A stretch of DNA of 64,000 bases from Vibrio aestuarianus (GCF_012395185.1 NZ_JAAZTU010000003.1:62001-126000), one strand, 5' to 3'; shown: positions 1-7,028, numbered from the stretch's first letter. The notes: generated from the letters alone by a model not told the origin. Made by a program: numbers and translations.

Positions 1-185
1 GTGCAAACCTCTATAGCCTGGTCATGACTTGTCGTGCTAACGATATCAATCCGTACTTCTACTTCGTGCACCTGTTCAGGGAATTACCGAAGCGCTCTTC
101 AAGTGATGATCTGACTGATCTTATGCCATGGAATGTAGAAATCCGTGAGGCTGAATAAGGCCTCACTGGTTAATTAAGCGTTTAC
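1..185 (+). mobile_element. Right end of an IS66-family insertion sequence
   Basis: The window opens inside the last codons of an IS66-type transposase and the element ends shortly afterwards. The bases AAGCGTTTAC at 176-185, read outward, resemble the outer tip of IS66-family inverted repeats (GTAAACGCTT when reversed). Only the right end is in view, so neither the left repeat nor a target-site duplication can be checked. The element sits directly against the accessory gene cluster that follows. Confidence 0.7.
3..158 (+). CDS. IS66-family transposase, C-terminal 51 residues (5' end outside window)
   Basis: The only long open frame at the left edge starts at base 3 and reads through to TAA at 156-158. 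It contains the pattern LYSLVMTCRAND followed by P-Y-x-Y-x-x-x-L-F-R-E-L-P and ends with L-M-P-W-N. This is the usual C-terminus of the IS66 transposase (TnpC), where the same leucine/tyrosine-rich helix and a final 'LLPWN' are conserved. In intact elements the protein follows two small accessory genes (tnpA and tnpB types); these would lie left of the window. The frame has no internal stop, so this end is not visibly decayed. Confidence 0.8.
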   Translation, partial: ANLYSLVMTCRANDINPYFYFVHLFRELPKRSSSDDLTDLMPWNVEIREAE

Positions 186-449
186 GTTGTAGGTGTATTT
201 CGAATGGGCGAGTGACTGGCCGTGGCGTTCTTGCCAAAGGTCGATCATATCGACCAACCTTCTACGCTCGATTTTATCACCAAGCCAAGGTTTATCATCA
301 ACCTCGGACATAGTGAACTTTTCGAATGCAAGTGCTTAACCTTTAGTAGCGAAGCGCTTGCGAATGCGCTTACCAGCTCGGCCCTGCGGATAACACTCAC
401 AAAGCCAAGGTTTTTTGTTGCCATCTTTAAGGTTTCGGACTGACATAAA
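186..449. other. Non-coding stretch with an imperfect direct repeat
   Basis: No convincing gene is seen between the IS66 end and the stop of the next gene. Short open frames exist on both strands (222-443 plus, 245-493 minus), but they lack a plausible ribosome binding site and have unprotein-like composition. An imperfect repeat of about 20 bases built on AAGCCAAGGTTT occurs near 281-295 and again near 402-416. It may be a remnant of a mobile element or intergenic repeat. Confidence 0.4.
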
Positions 450-977
450 CTAGATGAAGAAAAATGACATGACCTGAATGAACAAGTAAACAACGACTAG
501 ACCAAATAAAAGCCCAGCCATTGAGTGTCTTGCAGACCAGAGGATATAAGCCTTAGGTTTTAATACTTTGTTAAAGTGACGAGCCTCAACTTCACTAATG
601 ATGGTGTCACATGTTTCTTGTAAGTTGAATTTTAGTTCACACTTTTTTTCGCCTTTCGTATCTTCTCCTACGAATGTTTCGATATCGAAATCATAAAGTT
701 TGTTTAGATGATCCTTAGGAAATAATTCGCATGACGCTAAAGTGTTCAGTTGCTTAACTTTCCAAAATATACTTTCTACTTTTGTGTTATATCTTTCTTC
801 TTGATAGAAAGAACTATCGTCGGTGTTCTGCCAAGAAAGATCTGATATCGAATTTAAAGCATCAACAAGCCCATCTTTGTGGTTCAAGATGGAAACTCGC
901 TTGATATTATGATGATGGATAAATAGTGAGATTATCCAACTGACAAATACCCACTCAAATACGAAGCCACTATCCAT
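450..977 (-). CDS. Hypothetical protein with a membrane helix at each end
   Basis: I do not recognise the family. The 175-residue product has a hydrophobic segment at residues 6-21 (EWVFVSWIISLFI) and a second at about 150-174, near the extreme C-terminus. Between them lies a polar, acidic, lysine-rich domain of about 125 residues. The HHHNIKR after helix 1 suggests, by the positive-inside rule, that the middle domain is cytoplasmic. It is the last gene of a minus-strand operon and overlaps the STAS-like gene upstream by 8 bases, which argues for translational coupling and joint function. By analogy with other accessory cassettes, a small two-helix protein at the end of such an operon could be a membrane effector, but nothing in the sequence proves this. 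Confidence 0.6.
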   Translation of the reverse strand: MDSGFVFEWVFVSWIISLFIHHHNIKRVSILNHKDGLVDALNSISDLSWQNTDDSSFYQEERYNTKVESIFWKVKQLNTLASCELFPKDHLNKLYDFDIETFVGEDTKGEKKCELKFNLQETCDTIISEVEARHFNKVLKPKAYILWSARHSMAGLLFGLVVVYLFIQVMSFFFI

Positions 978-1323
978 TTTGGGTACGCTTTACTTCAGCA
1001 GCTGCGATACGCTCGTTTACTATATCAATAAAGTTTTGGTTTGTTTCGTGCTTGACGATAAGCTTGGCGTCTAGTTCAGCTTTTGTTAAACCTTCTCGCG
1101 AAATTAAACCTGCGAATGCTTCTGCTAAAAATGAACGTCCATAACGGTTATATCCAGTTAGGTCAACAATAACTTTGTCGTTTTTTCTTATAGCTTCGAC
1201 AAGTATCTGCTTTCTGAATACTTCACCTGCAGTATGTTCACAGCCTGGGGCATCTGTTGCGTATCTACCTTTAGGGCGAGGGTGAAACTCATCGACTAAC
1301 TTGATTTCTCTAATCGAGCTCAT
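970..1323 (-). CDS. STAS-like domain protein (DUF4325)
   Basis: The 117-residue product resembles the STAS-like DUF4325 family: a beta strand VIVDLTG at residues 51-57 is followed by an S-F-L-A-E-A-F-A-G helix start, the family's signature. STAS domains serve as phosphorylatable switch proteins partnered with GHKL-type kinases (SpoIIAA with SpoIIAB is the classic case). The upstream gene here is such an ATPase, overlapping this one by 14 bases, which supports a kinase-switch pair. The serine at 64, in the position that DUF4325 proteins keep before the F-L-x-E-A-F run, is a possible phosphorylation site (inference). There is no membrane segment. Confidence 0.75.
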   Translation of the reverse strand: MSSIREIKLVDEFHPRPKGRYATDAPGCEHTAGEVFRKQILVEAIRKNDKVIVDLTGYNRYGRSFLAEAFAGLISREGLTKAELDAKLIVKHETNQNFIDIVNERIAAAEVKRTQNG

Positions 1324-2485
1324 CTAAATTTATACTCCATTGTAGCATTGTGCCGGGTAACTCATGTGAATGTTCAACTCGCGTATGTTCTTCACTATGC
1401 CCTTTATTATATTGATAACAGCCTTTGTTACTGAATACTAGTAATTTACTGTCTGTATCCTCTGTGATGACGTCTTTTATTGATTTACTGCCTTGACCAT
1501 GGTCTTCATCATCTAGTCTGGTTAAATCTTGCATCATCGAAGCAAAAATTAGCCCAGAGTCACCAATCATAGCTCTGAATGGGGTGACATAGGACTTCAT
1601 TGTACGGGCAAGACCAACTATAGCATTTCGCTTGCCTGTGCCTGTACTATTACCGTGAATTAATTGATTGTATTCATTAGGGTAGTGTTTCCTTACCCTA
1701 TTCTGAAATACGGGACTATCAGGAAAAGATGAAGGGATACCTCTACCAGCATCATAAATAGCCAAGTACATGTACTTATCATTTGAGTGATAATCAGATT
1801 GTCCAACAGAACATATTAACCACCACTTCTTATTGATATCCTTGTTTTCTTCAGGGTAGGCATGGCGACCTACATTTTCCAAAGTCTCAGTTATTGCTTG
1901 AGATATCTTTTCTTCAACTTCAGATGGTATATCTCCACCGTAGTACTTGTCTCGTATGGCGTCGACGAGTATATCTGGGAAATCCACGAACTCAGCGTTA
2001 CTTCCGCTTATTACTGGTATGCGTCGATCATTACTGTCTGCAAGAGTAGCTCTCCGTATAGCTGCACTGTCAAAAGAACCTGCTTCAATGATTGATCTGT
2101 TAACTGTCTTGTGATCGTTAGTTGCCCATATGATTGATATTTTTGCTTTATATTTGTCTTGAAGTGCCACTATCATTAGAAACATAGGGAGTCTAACTTT
2201 CTTAGTTTCTTTGAAAGAAAGATATATATGATTATGTTCCATCAATAAGTTTTCTAGTAACGCAAAGAATACGACTAGTTCTTGAGAGAAGCCTTCAATC
2301 GAGAGGTCAAGGTACTCAGGAATTGGTAATATGGGCTTATTGAACAGTGTGTTAATTGTTTCGTATTTTGATAGTTCTTTGATGCCAATCCCTTCGAATA
2401 TTGTTTTAGGTTTTCTAGATGAACTTCGAGGTTTCAAGTATCTTTTAGCGTTTTCTCTATCTAGTTGCTGTAAGTTTTTTTTCAT
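1310..2485 (-). CDS. GHKL (HATPase_c) ATP-binding protein
   Basis: The 391-residue protein carries a histidine-kinase-like ATPase fold in its second half. The N box is around residues 196-209 (E-T-L-E-N-V-G-R-H), the G1 box is DAGRGIP at 245-251, and a glycine-rich lid GNSTGTGKRNA runs at 278-288. No phospho-accepting histidine domain or membrane helix is seen, so it resembles an anti-sigma/switch kinase or a stand-alone GHKL ATPase more than a sensor kinase. The N-terminal 180 residues are of unknown type, with an alpha/beta look. It overlaps the STAS-like gene by 14 bases and lies 18 bases after the DUF4041 gene. The region is AT-rich compared with the core genes. Confidence 0.75.
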   Translation of the reverse strand: MKKNLQQLDRENAKRYLKPRSSSRKPKTIFEGIGIKELSKYETINTLFNKPILPIPEYLDLSIEGFSQELVVFFALLENLLMEHNHIYLSFKETKKVRLPMFLMIVALQDKYKAKISIIWATNDHKTVNRSIIEAGSFDSAAIRRATLADSNDRRIPVISGSNAEFVDFPDILVDAIRDKYYGGDIPSEVEEKISQAITETLENVGRHAYPEENKDINKKWWLICSVGQSDYHSNDKYMYLAIYDAGRGIPSSFPDSPVFQNRVRKHYPNEYNQLIHGNSTGTGKRNAIVGLARTMKSYVTPFRAMIGDSGLIFASMMQDLTRLDDEDHGQGSKSIKDVITEDTDSKLLVFSNKGCYQYNKGHSEEHTRVEHSHELPGTMLQWSINLDELD

Positions 2486-2503
2486 ATGATATTGCTCGCG
2501 TGA

Positions 2504-4087
2504 CTATGCTACTGCTGCTTGTTGTTCCTTCGTAATCGCGAGACTTTCTCGATATTCGGAGGCTTCTGCTTTAAGAGTCCAATGGACATCTGATACGCCT
2601 TGTTGCTCTACGGCTTGTTTTATTTCTGCAACTGTCGTTCTAAAGAACTCCTTTCTAGGGTTCACTTTGTTCACAGAGTTTAAATCAAACTTTCTGTGAA
2701 GTTCTTTTTCTAAAGCGGGAGCGTCTTCACTATAAATCATTGCGTGGACGTCGAATGAGAATGGTACCGAAGCGTCACCAAGCTCCTTGACGCGGTCCAT
2801 TGGTTCTAGGCGGCGTGTCATGCCAATTTTGAATACTTCTTCCCCAAAACTACCAACGTTACTAATCACGTAAACGTGGCCACGTCGAGTTTGTTGTGCC
2901 ATAGATAATGCTCGTTGGCCTTTTTCTTCTGCTTCCTTTAGCTTTCCTTCTAGTTCAGCTAGTTGCGTTTCAAATTGAGCTTTTTGCTCGTCATTGGCAG
3001 CCGCCAGTTCAGAACGAGCTTTTTCAAGAGCTTTTTGGAGAATACGTTCTTCTTTCTCAGCTTCTTTGCGTGCTTTTTCCATTTCTCTGATAGCACGTTC
3101 TTCTTCACGAATCTGAGCTTTGATCTCAGCTTGCTCTTCTCTTTCTATTTTTTTGAGTTCAAAAGCTGATACCGCCCACTTCAGTTCATTTAGTCTCGCA
3201 TCCAAATATTCCTGATTAATGCGAGCATTTCGGAAAGGTGCTCCGTTATGGTTAACCAAAGCGAAGGAGTCAATTATTTCTTGCTTAATCTTACCGTAGT
3301 TGTCGTGTTTTACTTTTGACAAAGCACTATCAACTTTTCCGTTAAATGCATCGACAGCAAAGTGGATTGCATACGTTTTTCTATGTGCTTCCGCATAATC
3401 ACATGCTCCTGCGTATCCATCTTTGACCATTTCTCGAACTCTTTTTCTAGCTGCCTTGAGTTCGTCTCCTGCTTCTTTGTGGCCGAACTCCTCAGCTAAG
3501 TCATCCAATACGGAATGGTTCGGGATTATGTAATCATCTTTGTAACCATCGATGGTATTTCGCATTGCACGAATAGCTTTTTCGTATGAGTCAGCTTTGG
3601 CTTTCGCCTCGTAAGCATCACCGGCAATTTCTTTAGCTTGAGCCTCTGCAAAGCTGATCACTTTGGCGGCTTCTTCACGAGCATCATTCTTTATTACTTC
3701 TGCTTTTTCCTTAGAGTCTTTTACTCGTTGTGAAGCTTCTGAGCGGAGCTGTTTAGCTTCATCGCGGATCTCGTCCGCATCAAACTCTGCCTTTGATAGA
3801 AGTTGTAGAGATTGCTCGCGTTTGGCAGTCGCGTCTTCTTCTGCTTCATCGAGTAATTTTGCAGCATGGTTTTCGACATCTAGGATTGGAGAATATTTTT
3901 CAACTAATTCATTTCGTTCACTCTCAAGATGAGCGACTTTCTCATATGCGTATTCTACATCAAGGCTGGCTTGATCTAGTTTTTCTTCGAAAGATTTCTT
4001 TCTCTTCTTTCCCAGAATTATATTAATGATGAGTAGAAATAAGGGCAAAAAGAAGATGATGATGCCGATAATGGCGCCTGTATTCAT
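2504..4087 (-). CDS. Membrane-anchored coiled-coil protein with DUF4041 and GIY-YIG-like (T5orf172/MUG113) domains
   Basis: The 527-residue protein starts with one hydrophobic helix (residues 5-26), then a basic stretch (GKKRKK). A long coiled coil follows to about 190, a DUF4041-like region lies at about 190-330, a second charged coiled coil at 310-400, and a C-terminal GIY-YIG-type domain at about 403-500. In the last, VYVI (405-408), FKIG (419-422), an R at 432, E at 460 and N at 476 fit the T5orf172/MUG113 variant of the nuclease fold. Phages and defence islands carry DUF4041-MUG113 proteins, mostly of unknown role. The N-terminal anchor would place a putative nuclease at the inner membrane. 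The start is followed by a normal signal-anchor and lies about 31 bases from the frameshifted small gene upstream. Confidence 0.75.
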   Translation of the reverse strand: MNTGAIIGIIIFFLPLFLLIINIILGKKRKKSFEEKLDQASLDVEYAYEKVAHLESERNELVEKYSPILDVENHAAKLLDEAEEDATAKREQSLQLLSKAEFDADEIRDEAKQLRSEASQRVKDSKEKAEVIKNDAREEAAKVISFAEAQAKEIAGDAYEAKAKADSYEKAIRAMRNTIDGYKDDYIIPNHSVLDDLAEEFGHKEAGDELKAARKRVREMVKDGYAGACDYAEAHRKTYAIHFAVDAFNGKVDSALSKVKHDNYGKIKQEIIDSFALVNHNGAPFRNARINQEYLDARLNELKWAVSAFELKKIEREEQAEIKAQIREEERAIREMEKARKEAEKEERILQKALEKARSELAAANDEQKAQFETQLAELEGKLKEAEEKGQRALSMAQQTRRGHVYVISNVGSFGEEVFKIGMTRRLEPMDRVKELGDASVPFSFDVHAMIYSEDAPALEKELHRKFDLNSVNKVNPRKEFFRTTVAEIKQAVEQQGVSDVHWTLKAEASEYRESLAITKEQQAAVA

Positions 4088-4117
4088 GTGGATTTACTCC
4101 TAGCCAGTTGTTATTTA

Positions 4118-4292
4118 TTAAGCTTCAATTTCCCCATCAAAGCGATGGTCTAAGTTAAGCCTATCTCGCCACTCTATTTGTTCTTTTCTTGATAGATTGT
4201 GGCGCTTAATAAAAGCGACCCAATTGACAGAGTCATTTAAGTGTTTTTGAAAAAGCTTGTTGATGCCAATGAGCTCGATGAGTTTTGGTCAT
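4118..4292 (-). pseudogene. Small gene of about 57 residues broken by a single-base frameshift
   Basis: On the minus strand an ATG at 4292-4290 opens a frame that stops after 19 codons. From the 5th codon on, the adjacent frame reads a well-formed protein tail (KLIELIGINKLFQKHLND... ending DGEIEA) to TAA at 4120-4118. Removing one A from the AAAA run just after the start joins the two into a single 57-residue product (M-T-K-L-I-E-L-I-G). The interval is 175 bases, one more than a multiple of three. The gene fits neatly between its neighbours, so it is probably a real small gene with a recent one-base insertion, a sequencing error, or a slippage site. The product is charged and helical and I do not recognise it. 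Confidence 0.55.
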
Positions 4293-4296
4293 ATTG

Positions 4297-4608
4297 TTAC
4301 TTGCCTATGTTTTGTCCAATTTCGGCCAATGTTTGCATGGTGTGGATGCCATATAAAACTAATCCGATAACCATTGCGACAAGTATCATTCCTTTGACTG
4401 CAAGCTTCATGGTGTTAATCCTTTTATTGATGGGCTTCTTCTTCTTCATTTCCATAGCCACGCGGCCAAGTACCTTGATGTCTTGCTCAGATACTTCAAT
4501 CGTTGAAGTATCAAAAGCAATTGCAATTTTCTTACCTGGTGAACGCTGTAGGTAGTTGATAGATAAGCGCCCATCTACTACTACCAGAAAACGGTTAACC
4601 TTCGCCAA
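4297..4608 (-). CDS. Hypothetical small membrane protein
   Basis: This 103-residue protein is not recognised. Residues 1-58 form a polar domain with several short strands. After a basic KKKKPINKR run (about 57-65) there is one strongly hydrophobic helix at about 70-90 (LAVKGMILVAMVIGLVLYGI) and a short tail. The basic run before the helix predicts a cytoplasmic N-terminal domain. It overlaps the HTH gene upstream by 14 bases and is followed 4 bases later by the start of the frameshifted small gene. It may be a membrane partner of the HTH regulator or a small immunity/toxin-like component (inference). Confidence 0.6.
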   Translation of the reverse strand: MAKVNRFLVVVDGRLSINYLQRSPGKKIAIAFDTSTIEVSEQDIKVLGRVAMEMKKKKPINKRINTMKLAVKGMILVAMVIGLVLYGIHTMQTLAEIGQNIGK

Positions 4609-4870
4609 GGTACTTAACTGAAGCCCCTGATGTTAAGTGTTCGCGAACAATTAACTCATGAGCAATTCGATCGTGATGATGCCAAGTTAAGATGGTCGTT
4701 TTTGGGATTCTGTAGTGGTCGGCTAGCAAATTGTAGCTATCACCACCCGTCACTATTTCTAGCCTATCCGTAAATTCGCGACCACTTGAGTACTCGAACG
4801 GGGGAACCTTAGCTGGAATTCGACTCATTTCATTAGCCCTGTCATAGATAGAGCTGGATTCCAAAATCAA
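4595..4870 (-). CDS. Helix-turn-helix protein, phage CI-repressor N-terminal type
   Basis: The 91-residue product consists of a short lead-in and one HTH of the bacteriophage CI type (PF07022-like). It contains R-L-E-I-V-T-G-G-D-S-Y-N-L-L-A-D-H-Y-R-I-P, then a serine/threonine-rich recognition turn and TILTWHH, with a final LTSGASVKYL reminiscent of the 'tGvs.dyLltG' ending of the family. The C-terminal oligomerisation/peptidase domain of full CI repressors is absent. It is the first gene of the seven-gene minus-strand cluster, so it may autoregulate it. No phage structural genes or integrase are nearby, so it is not evidence for a prophage by itself. Confidence 0.65.
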   Translation of the reverse strand: MILESSSIYDRANEMSRIPAKVPPFEYSSGREFTDRLEIVTGGDSYNLLADHYRIPKTTILTWHHHDRIAHELIVREHLTSGASVKYLGEG

Positions 4871-5526
4871 TCGCCATTGGTTTTATTTTCAATTTAAATT
4901 GATTGCGTTTTAGATCAAATATAATTTCACATTCAATTGATGCGTCATGTTCCACCATTAAGCATCAACAAATCTCGAACAAGTAGAATACCACTCATGG
5001 CAACTCTTAAAATAGCAATTGATGCACCCGTATGCACAAAAAAGGAATTTTTACAGAAAAATGGGGTCAGGTCTTGCCTTTTGACTTACTTTTGCTAATC
5101 GTAGCTTGGCGAGTGAGCATAATAATCTAGCACGTTTCTGTACAGAGACGTGCTAGTGCGAGCATCGCCAGCATGACTCAAAAGGATATTTCTCGTAGAT
5201 AAGAGCACTAACTTGTTTCAAAATGTAGGGCTCTGCTTTGATCGAATGTATGGGAAAGTTGGGAATTGTGGAGTGATTTTCTCAGGTTTTGGTTAGACAA
5301 AATGTTTTTGTTGAGAAAATCCTAAACCCATTGGTACTACTCGTTTCTCTCAGGATTCATAAAAACAAAAATTAATTCTGCCCAAATTGAATCATCCCTC
5401 ACGTTAGGGAAATGAACCAGGCCCTTCCAAGCATTTGATTTCTTAGTAAATCGTTATGCTGCTGATTATGATGAGTGGTATTGATTTACTCAATAATCAG
5501 TGTGCGTTACCCAAGTAGGTTGAACC
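4871..5526. other. Intergenic region with REP/transposon debris
   Basis: There is no gene in this 656-base stretch. It contains the upstream (promoter) side of the accessory cluster at 4871-4960, a motif ATGGGGTCAGGTCTTGCC at 5061-5078, which I associate with REP-associated tyrosine transposase (RAYT) surroundings, and the palindrome described separately at 5127-5156. The stretch 5200-5526 shows only weak short repeats (a TGAGAAAATCCT-type and CTCAGGATTC-type pair near 5302-5360). It marks the border between accessory and core DNA. Confidence 0.5.
5127..5156. repeat. 30-base near-perfect palindrome inside a REP-like unit
   Basis: The sequence runs CTAGCACG ... CTGTACAG ... CGTGCTAG, with both arms matching over 15 bases except for one G/T pair. 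It is flanked on both sides by outer arms resembling each other in inverse orientation (GCTTGGCGAGTGAGC at 5104-5118 and GCGAGCATCGCCAGC at 5159-5173). This nested arrangement is what REP/BIME units mobilised by RAYT transposases look like. Confidence 0.6.
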
Positions 5527-5880
5527 TCATAATAACAGTAGTAAACCGCCAATCGTTGCCGCAGCGGAAAGATATTGCCCTGCCGAATAGGAGTCATCTT
5601 CATCTTCAGGGATCTTGTCTGGGTGGTCTAAGCCTAATGCACCGTGAGCAAAGGATTCTACTTTATCCCCAACGGTTTTTTCCTTGTTTTGATCAACTTT
5701 GTTATCTTTTTCAAGCTCCTGCAATGCGGCAAGTAATGCTTTTCCTTCATCGGATAAAGTCACTTTATTTTGCTCGACTTTTAGCGGAGCAGCTGCGCTT
5801 GCCTCTGGTGTAGAGTTTGCTTGAGTTTTTACCGATTGACTTGAATACAGCTTAGCTGCGCCTGTTCCTACGGGTGTCAT
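5527..5880 (-). CDS. Conserved hypothetical protein with C-terminal hydrophobic tail
   Basis: The 117-residue product is not assigned to a family. Residues 1-75 are alanine/serine/lysine rich and probably flexible. Then comes an acidic segment (PEDEDDSYSAG at about 90-100), and the chain ends in GGLLLLL, a short hydrophobic tail that could attach it to a membrane. The start is supported by AGGAGAG 5 bases before the ATG. It stands alone, upstream of chaN on the same strand, with 153 bases between. Confidence 0.6.
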   Translation of the reverse strand: MTPVGTGAAKLYSSQSVKTQANSTPEASAAAPLKVEQNKVTLSDEGKALLAALQELEKDNKVDQNKEKTVGDKVESFAHGALGLDHPDKIPEDEDDSYSAGQYLSAAATIGGLLLLL

Positions 5881-6033
5881 ACTTCTCTCCTAAAATATGC
5901 CCTCAGACAATGTATCGACAGATATACAAAAAACTTGTGCAAAAAAATCGCAATTTGTATGAAATAAACACAAGCAAAAATCGCGCCTATTTATCCGATC
6001 AAATCAGACAAAAGACGCAGTCTATTTGATTGG

Positions 6034-6957
6034 CTATTTACAGGAGAGCTCTGCATTTCGTGTAGCAAGTTGTTTATAGGCTTGCATACGATTGTTCGGT
6101 TGGATAAAAGCAGTGGGAACAGGCAGTACCTCTAGTTGAAAATCTGGAGAAAGCGGCTGAATTTTTTCAACTGGGGTAATAACAACGATCTTCAAATTTG
6201 GATTGCGACGAAAAATAGAATTTGCAGTACCTAATCCCTGTTGTGTGTGGAATTTACCCGCAATATGCATGACTTGTGAGTTAGGGTGATCAGTCAAATA
6301 TTCAACAATACTTTCTGCCATGGTTTCATCCCAGGTGATTTGTGCAGCAAACTGATTTTCTGTTTGTTCGGCAGATCCGTGATGCATCGATGCCATGAAT
6401 TTTTCTTTATATAAAGATGAAGACATATCAACTTGTCTGGCAACATGTTGTCGTTGTTCTGCTGGCAACCTATCAAGATATTCTATGCCGACTTTTCCTA
6501 TGCAGCGTACAATCGATTTAGGAGCATTCGCCGCAATGGTGTCGATGTTGTGCGCTTTGGCGTATTCAACCAGTGGGCGGTAGTCACTTTCATAATTTGG
6601 CCACGCATTCGCTTGAGAGATAAGGTATTGCTCACCAATTTCGCCTGCAAGATAACGATTGAGTACTGGTTGGCTATCGCGTGAAAATTGTTCCATAGAC
6701 AAAGCGACATCTCGTTTTTGTAGGTTGAGTTGTTCGAGTAGATCAGTTTGAAAGCGGTGGATAGCTGGGTGCGTATGCCATTCTCCAACCAAAATAACAT
6801 CAGCATTTTTAAGCGCTTGAGGTAGGGCTGTGAGAGCGATTGGCTCTCCTTCAGGAGAGGCTAGTTGGTAATCATAAAAGTGTGTGACTGGCTTAGTCGA
6901 GTATGTTGTACAGCCCATAAGCCATAGGGATAAAGCAAAATAAATAATCGTGCGCAT
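6034..6957 (-). CDS. chaN: ChaN-family haem-binding lipoprotein
   Basis: The product (307 residues from the preferred start) has a lipoprotein signal ending LWLMGC, so it is lipid-anchored after cleavage before Cys. The body matches the ChaN/Tiki family: ILVGEWHTHPAIH near residue 60 and HIAGKFHTQQGLGT near 235 carry the conserved E/H residues. ChaN of Campylobacter jejuni binds haem as a dimer and helps iron uptake. I chose the second ATG (6957) because GGAGG lies 6 bases before it; the first ATG (6969) lacks a site. A Fur-box-like palindrome at 7011-7028 lies just upstream, which supports iron-regulated expression. Confidence 0.8.
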   Translation of the reverse strand: MRTIIYFALSLWLMGCTTYSTKPVTHFYDYQLASPEGEPIALTALPQALKNADVILVGEWHTHPAIHRFQTDLLEQLNLQKRDVALSMEQFSRDSQPVLNRYLAGEIGEQYLISQANAWPNYESDYRPLVEYAKAHNIDTIAANAPKSIVRCIGKVGIEYLDRLPAEQRQHVARQVDMSSSLYKEKFMASMHHGSAEQTENQFAAQITWDETMAESIVEYLTDHPNSQVMHIAGKFHTQQGLGTANSIFRRNPNLKIVVITPVEKIQPLSPDFQLEVLPVPTAFIQPNNRMQAYKQLATRNAELSCK

Positions 6958-7010
6958 GAGAGCCTCCATTTAAGTTTTAAATAGTAATGGAGGCGTTGTT
7001 AACTTGCAAT

Positions 7011-7028
7011 ATAATGAGAATTGTTATC
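7011..7028. promoter_or_regulatory. Putative Fur box upstream of chaN
   Basis: ATAATGAGAATTGTTATC, read on the other strand as GATAACAATTCTCATTAT, matches about 14 of the first 18 bases of the Fur consensus GATAATGATAATCATTATC. It is centred about 60 bases before the chaN start and overlaps the last codon of rlmA. No binding data are available. Confidence 0.6.

Noticed and set aside
222..493. Open frames on both strands between the IS66 end and the membrane-protein gene
   Set aside because: No ribosome sites, repeat-like translated sequence and no family likeness; treated as non-coding.
450..5200. A prophage
   Set aside because: The CI-like HTH gene and the DUF4041 protein could suggest one, but there is no integrase, replication, capsid, tail or lysis gene, and no att repeats were seen.
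5475..5813. 112-codon plus-strand frame opposite the 117-residue hypothetical gene
   Set aside because: It is antisense to a frame with a good ribosome site and credible protein composition; its own product is rich in R, L, H and Q without a domain.
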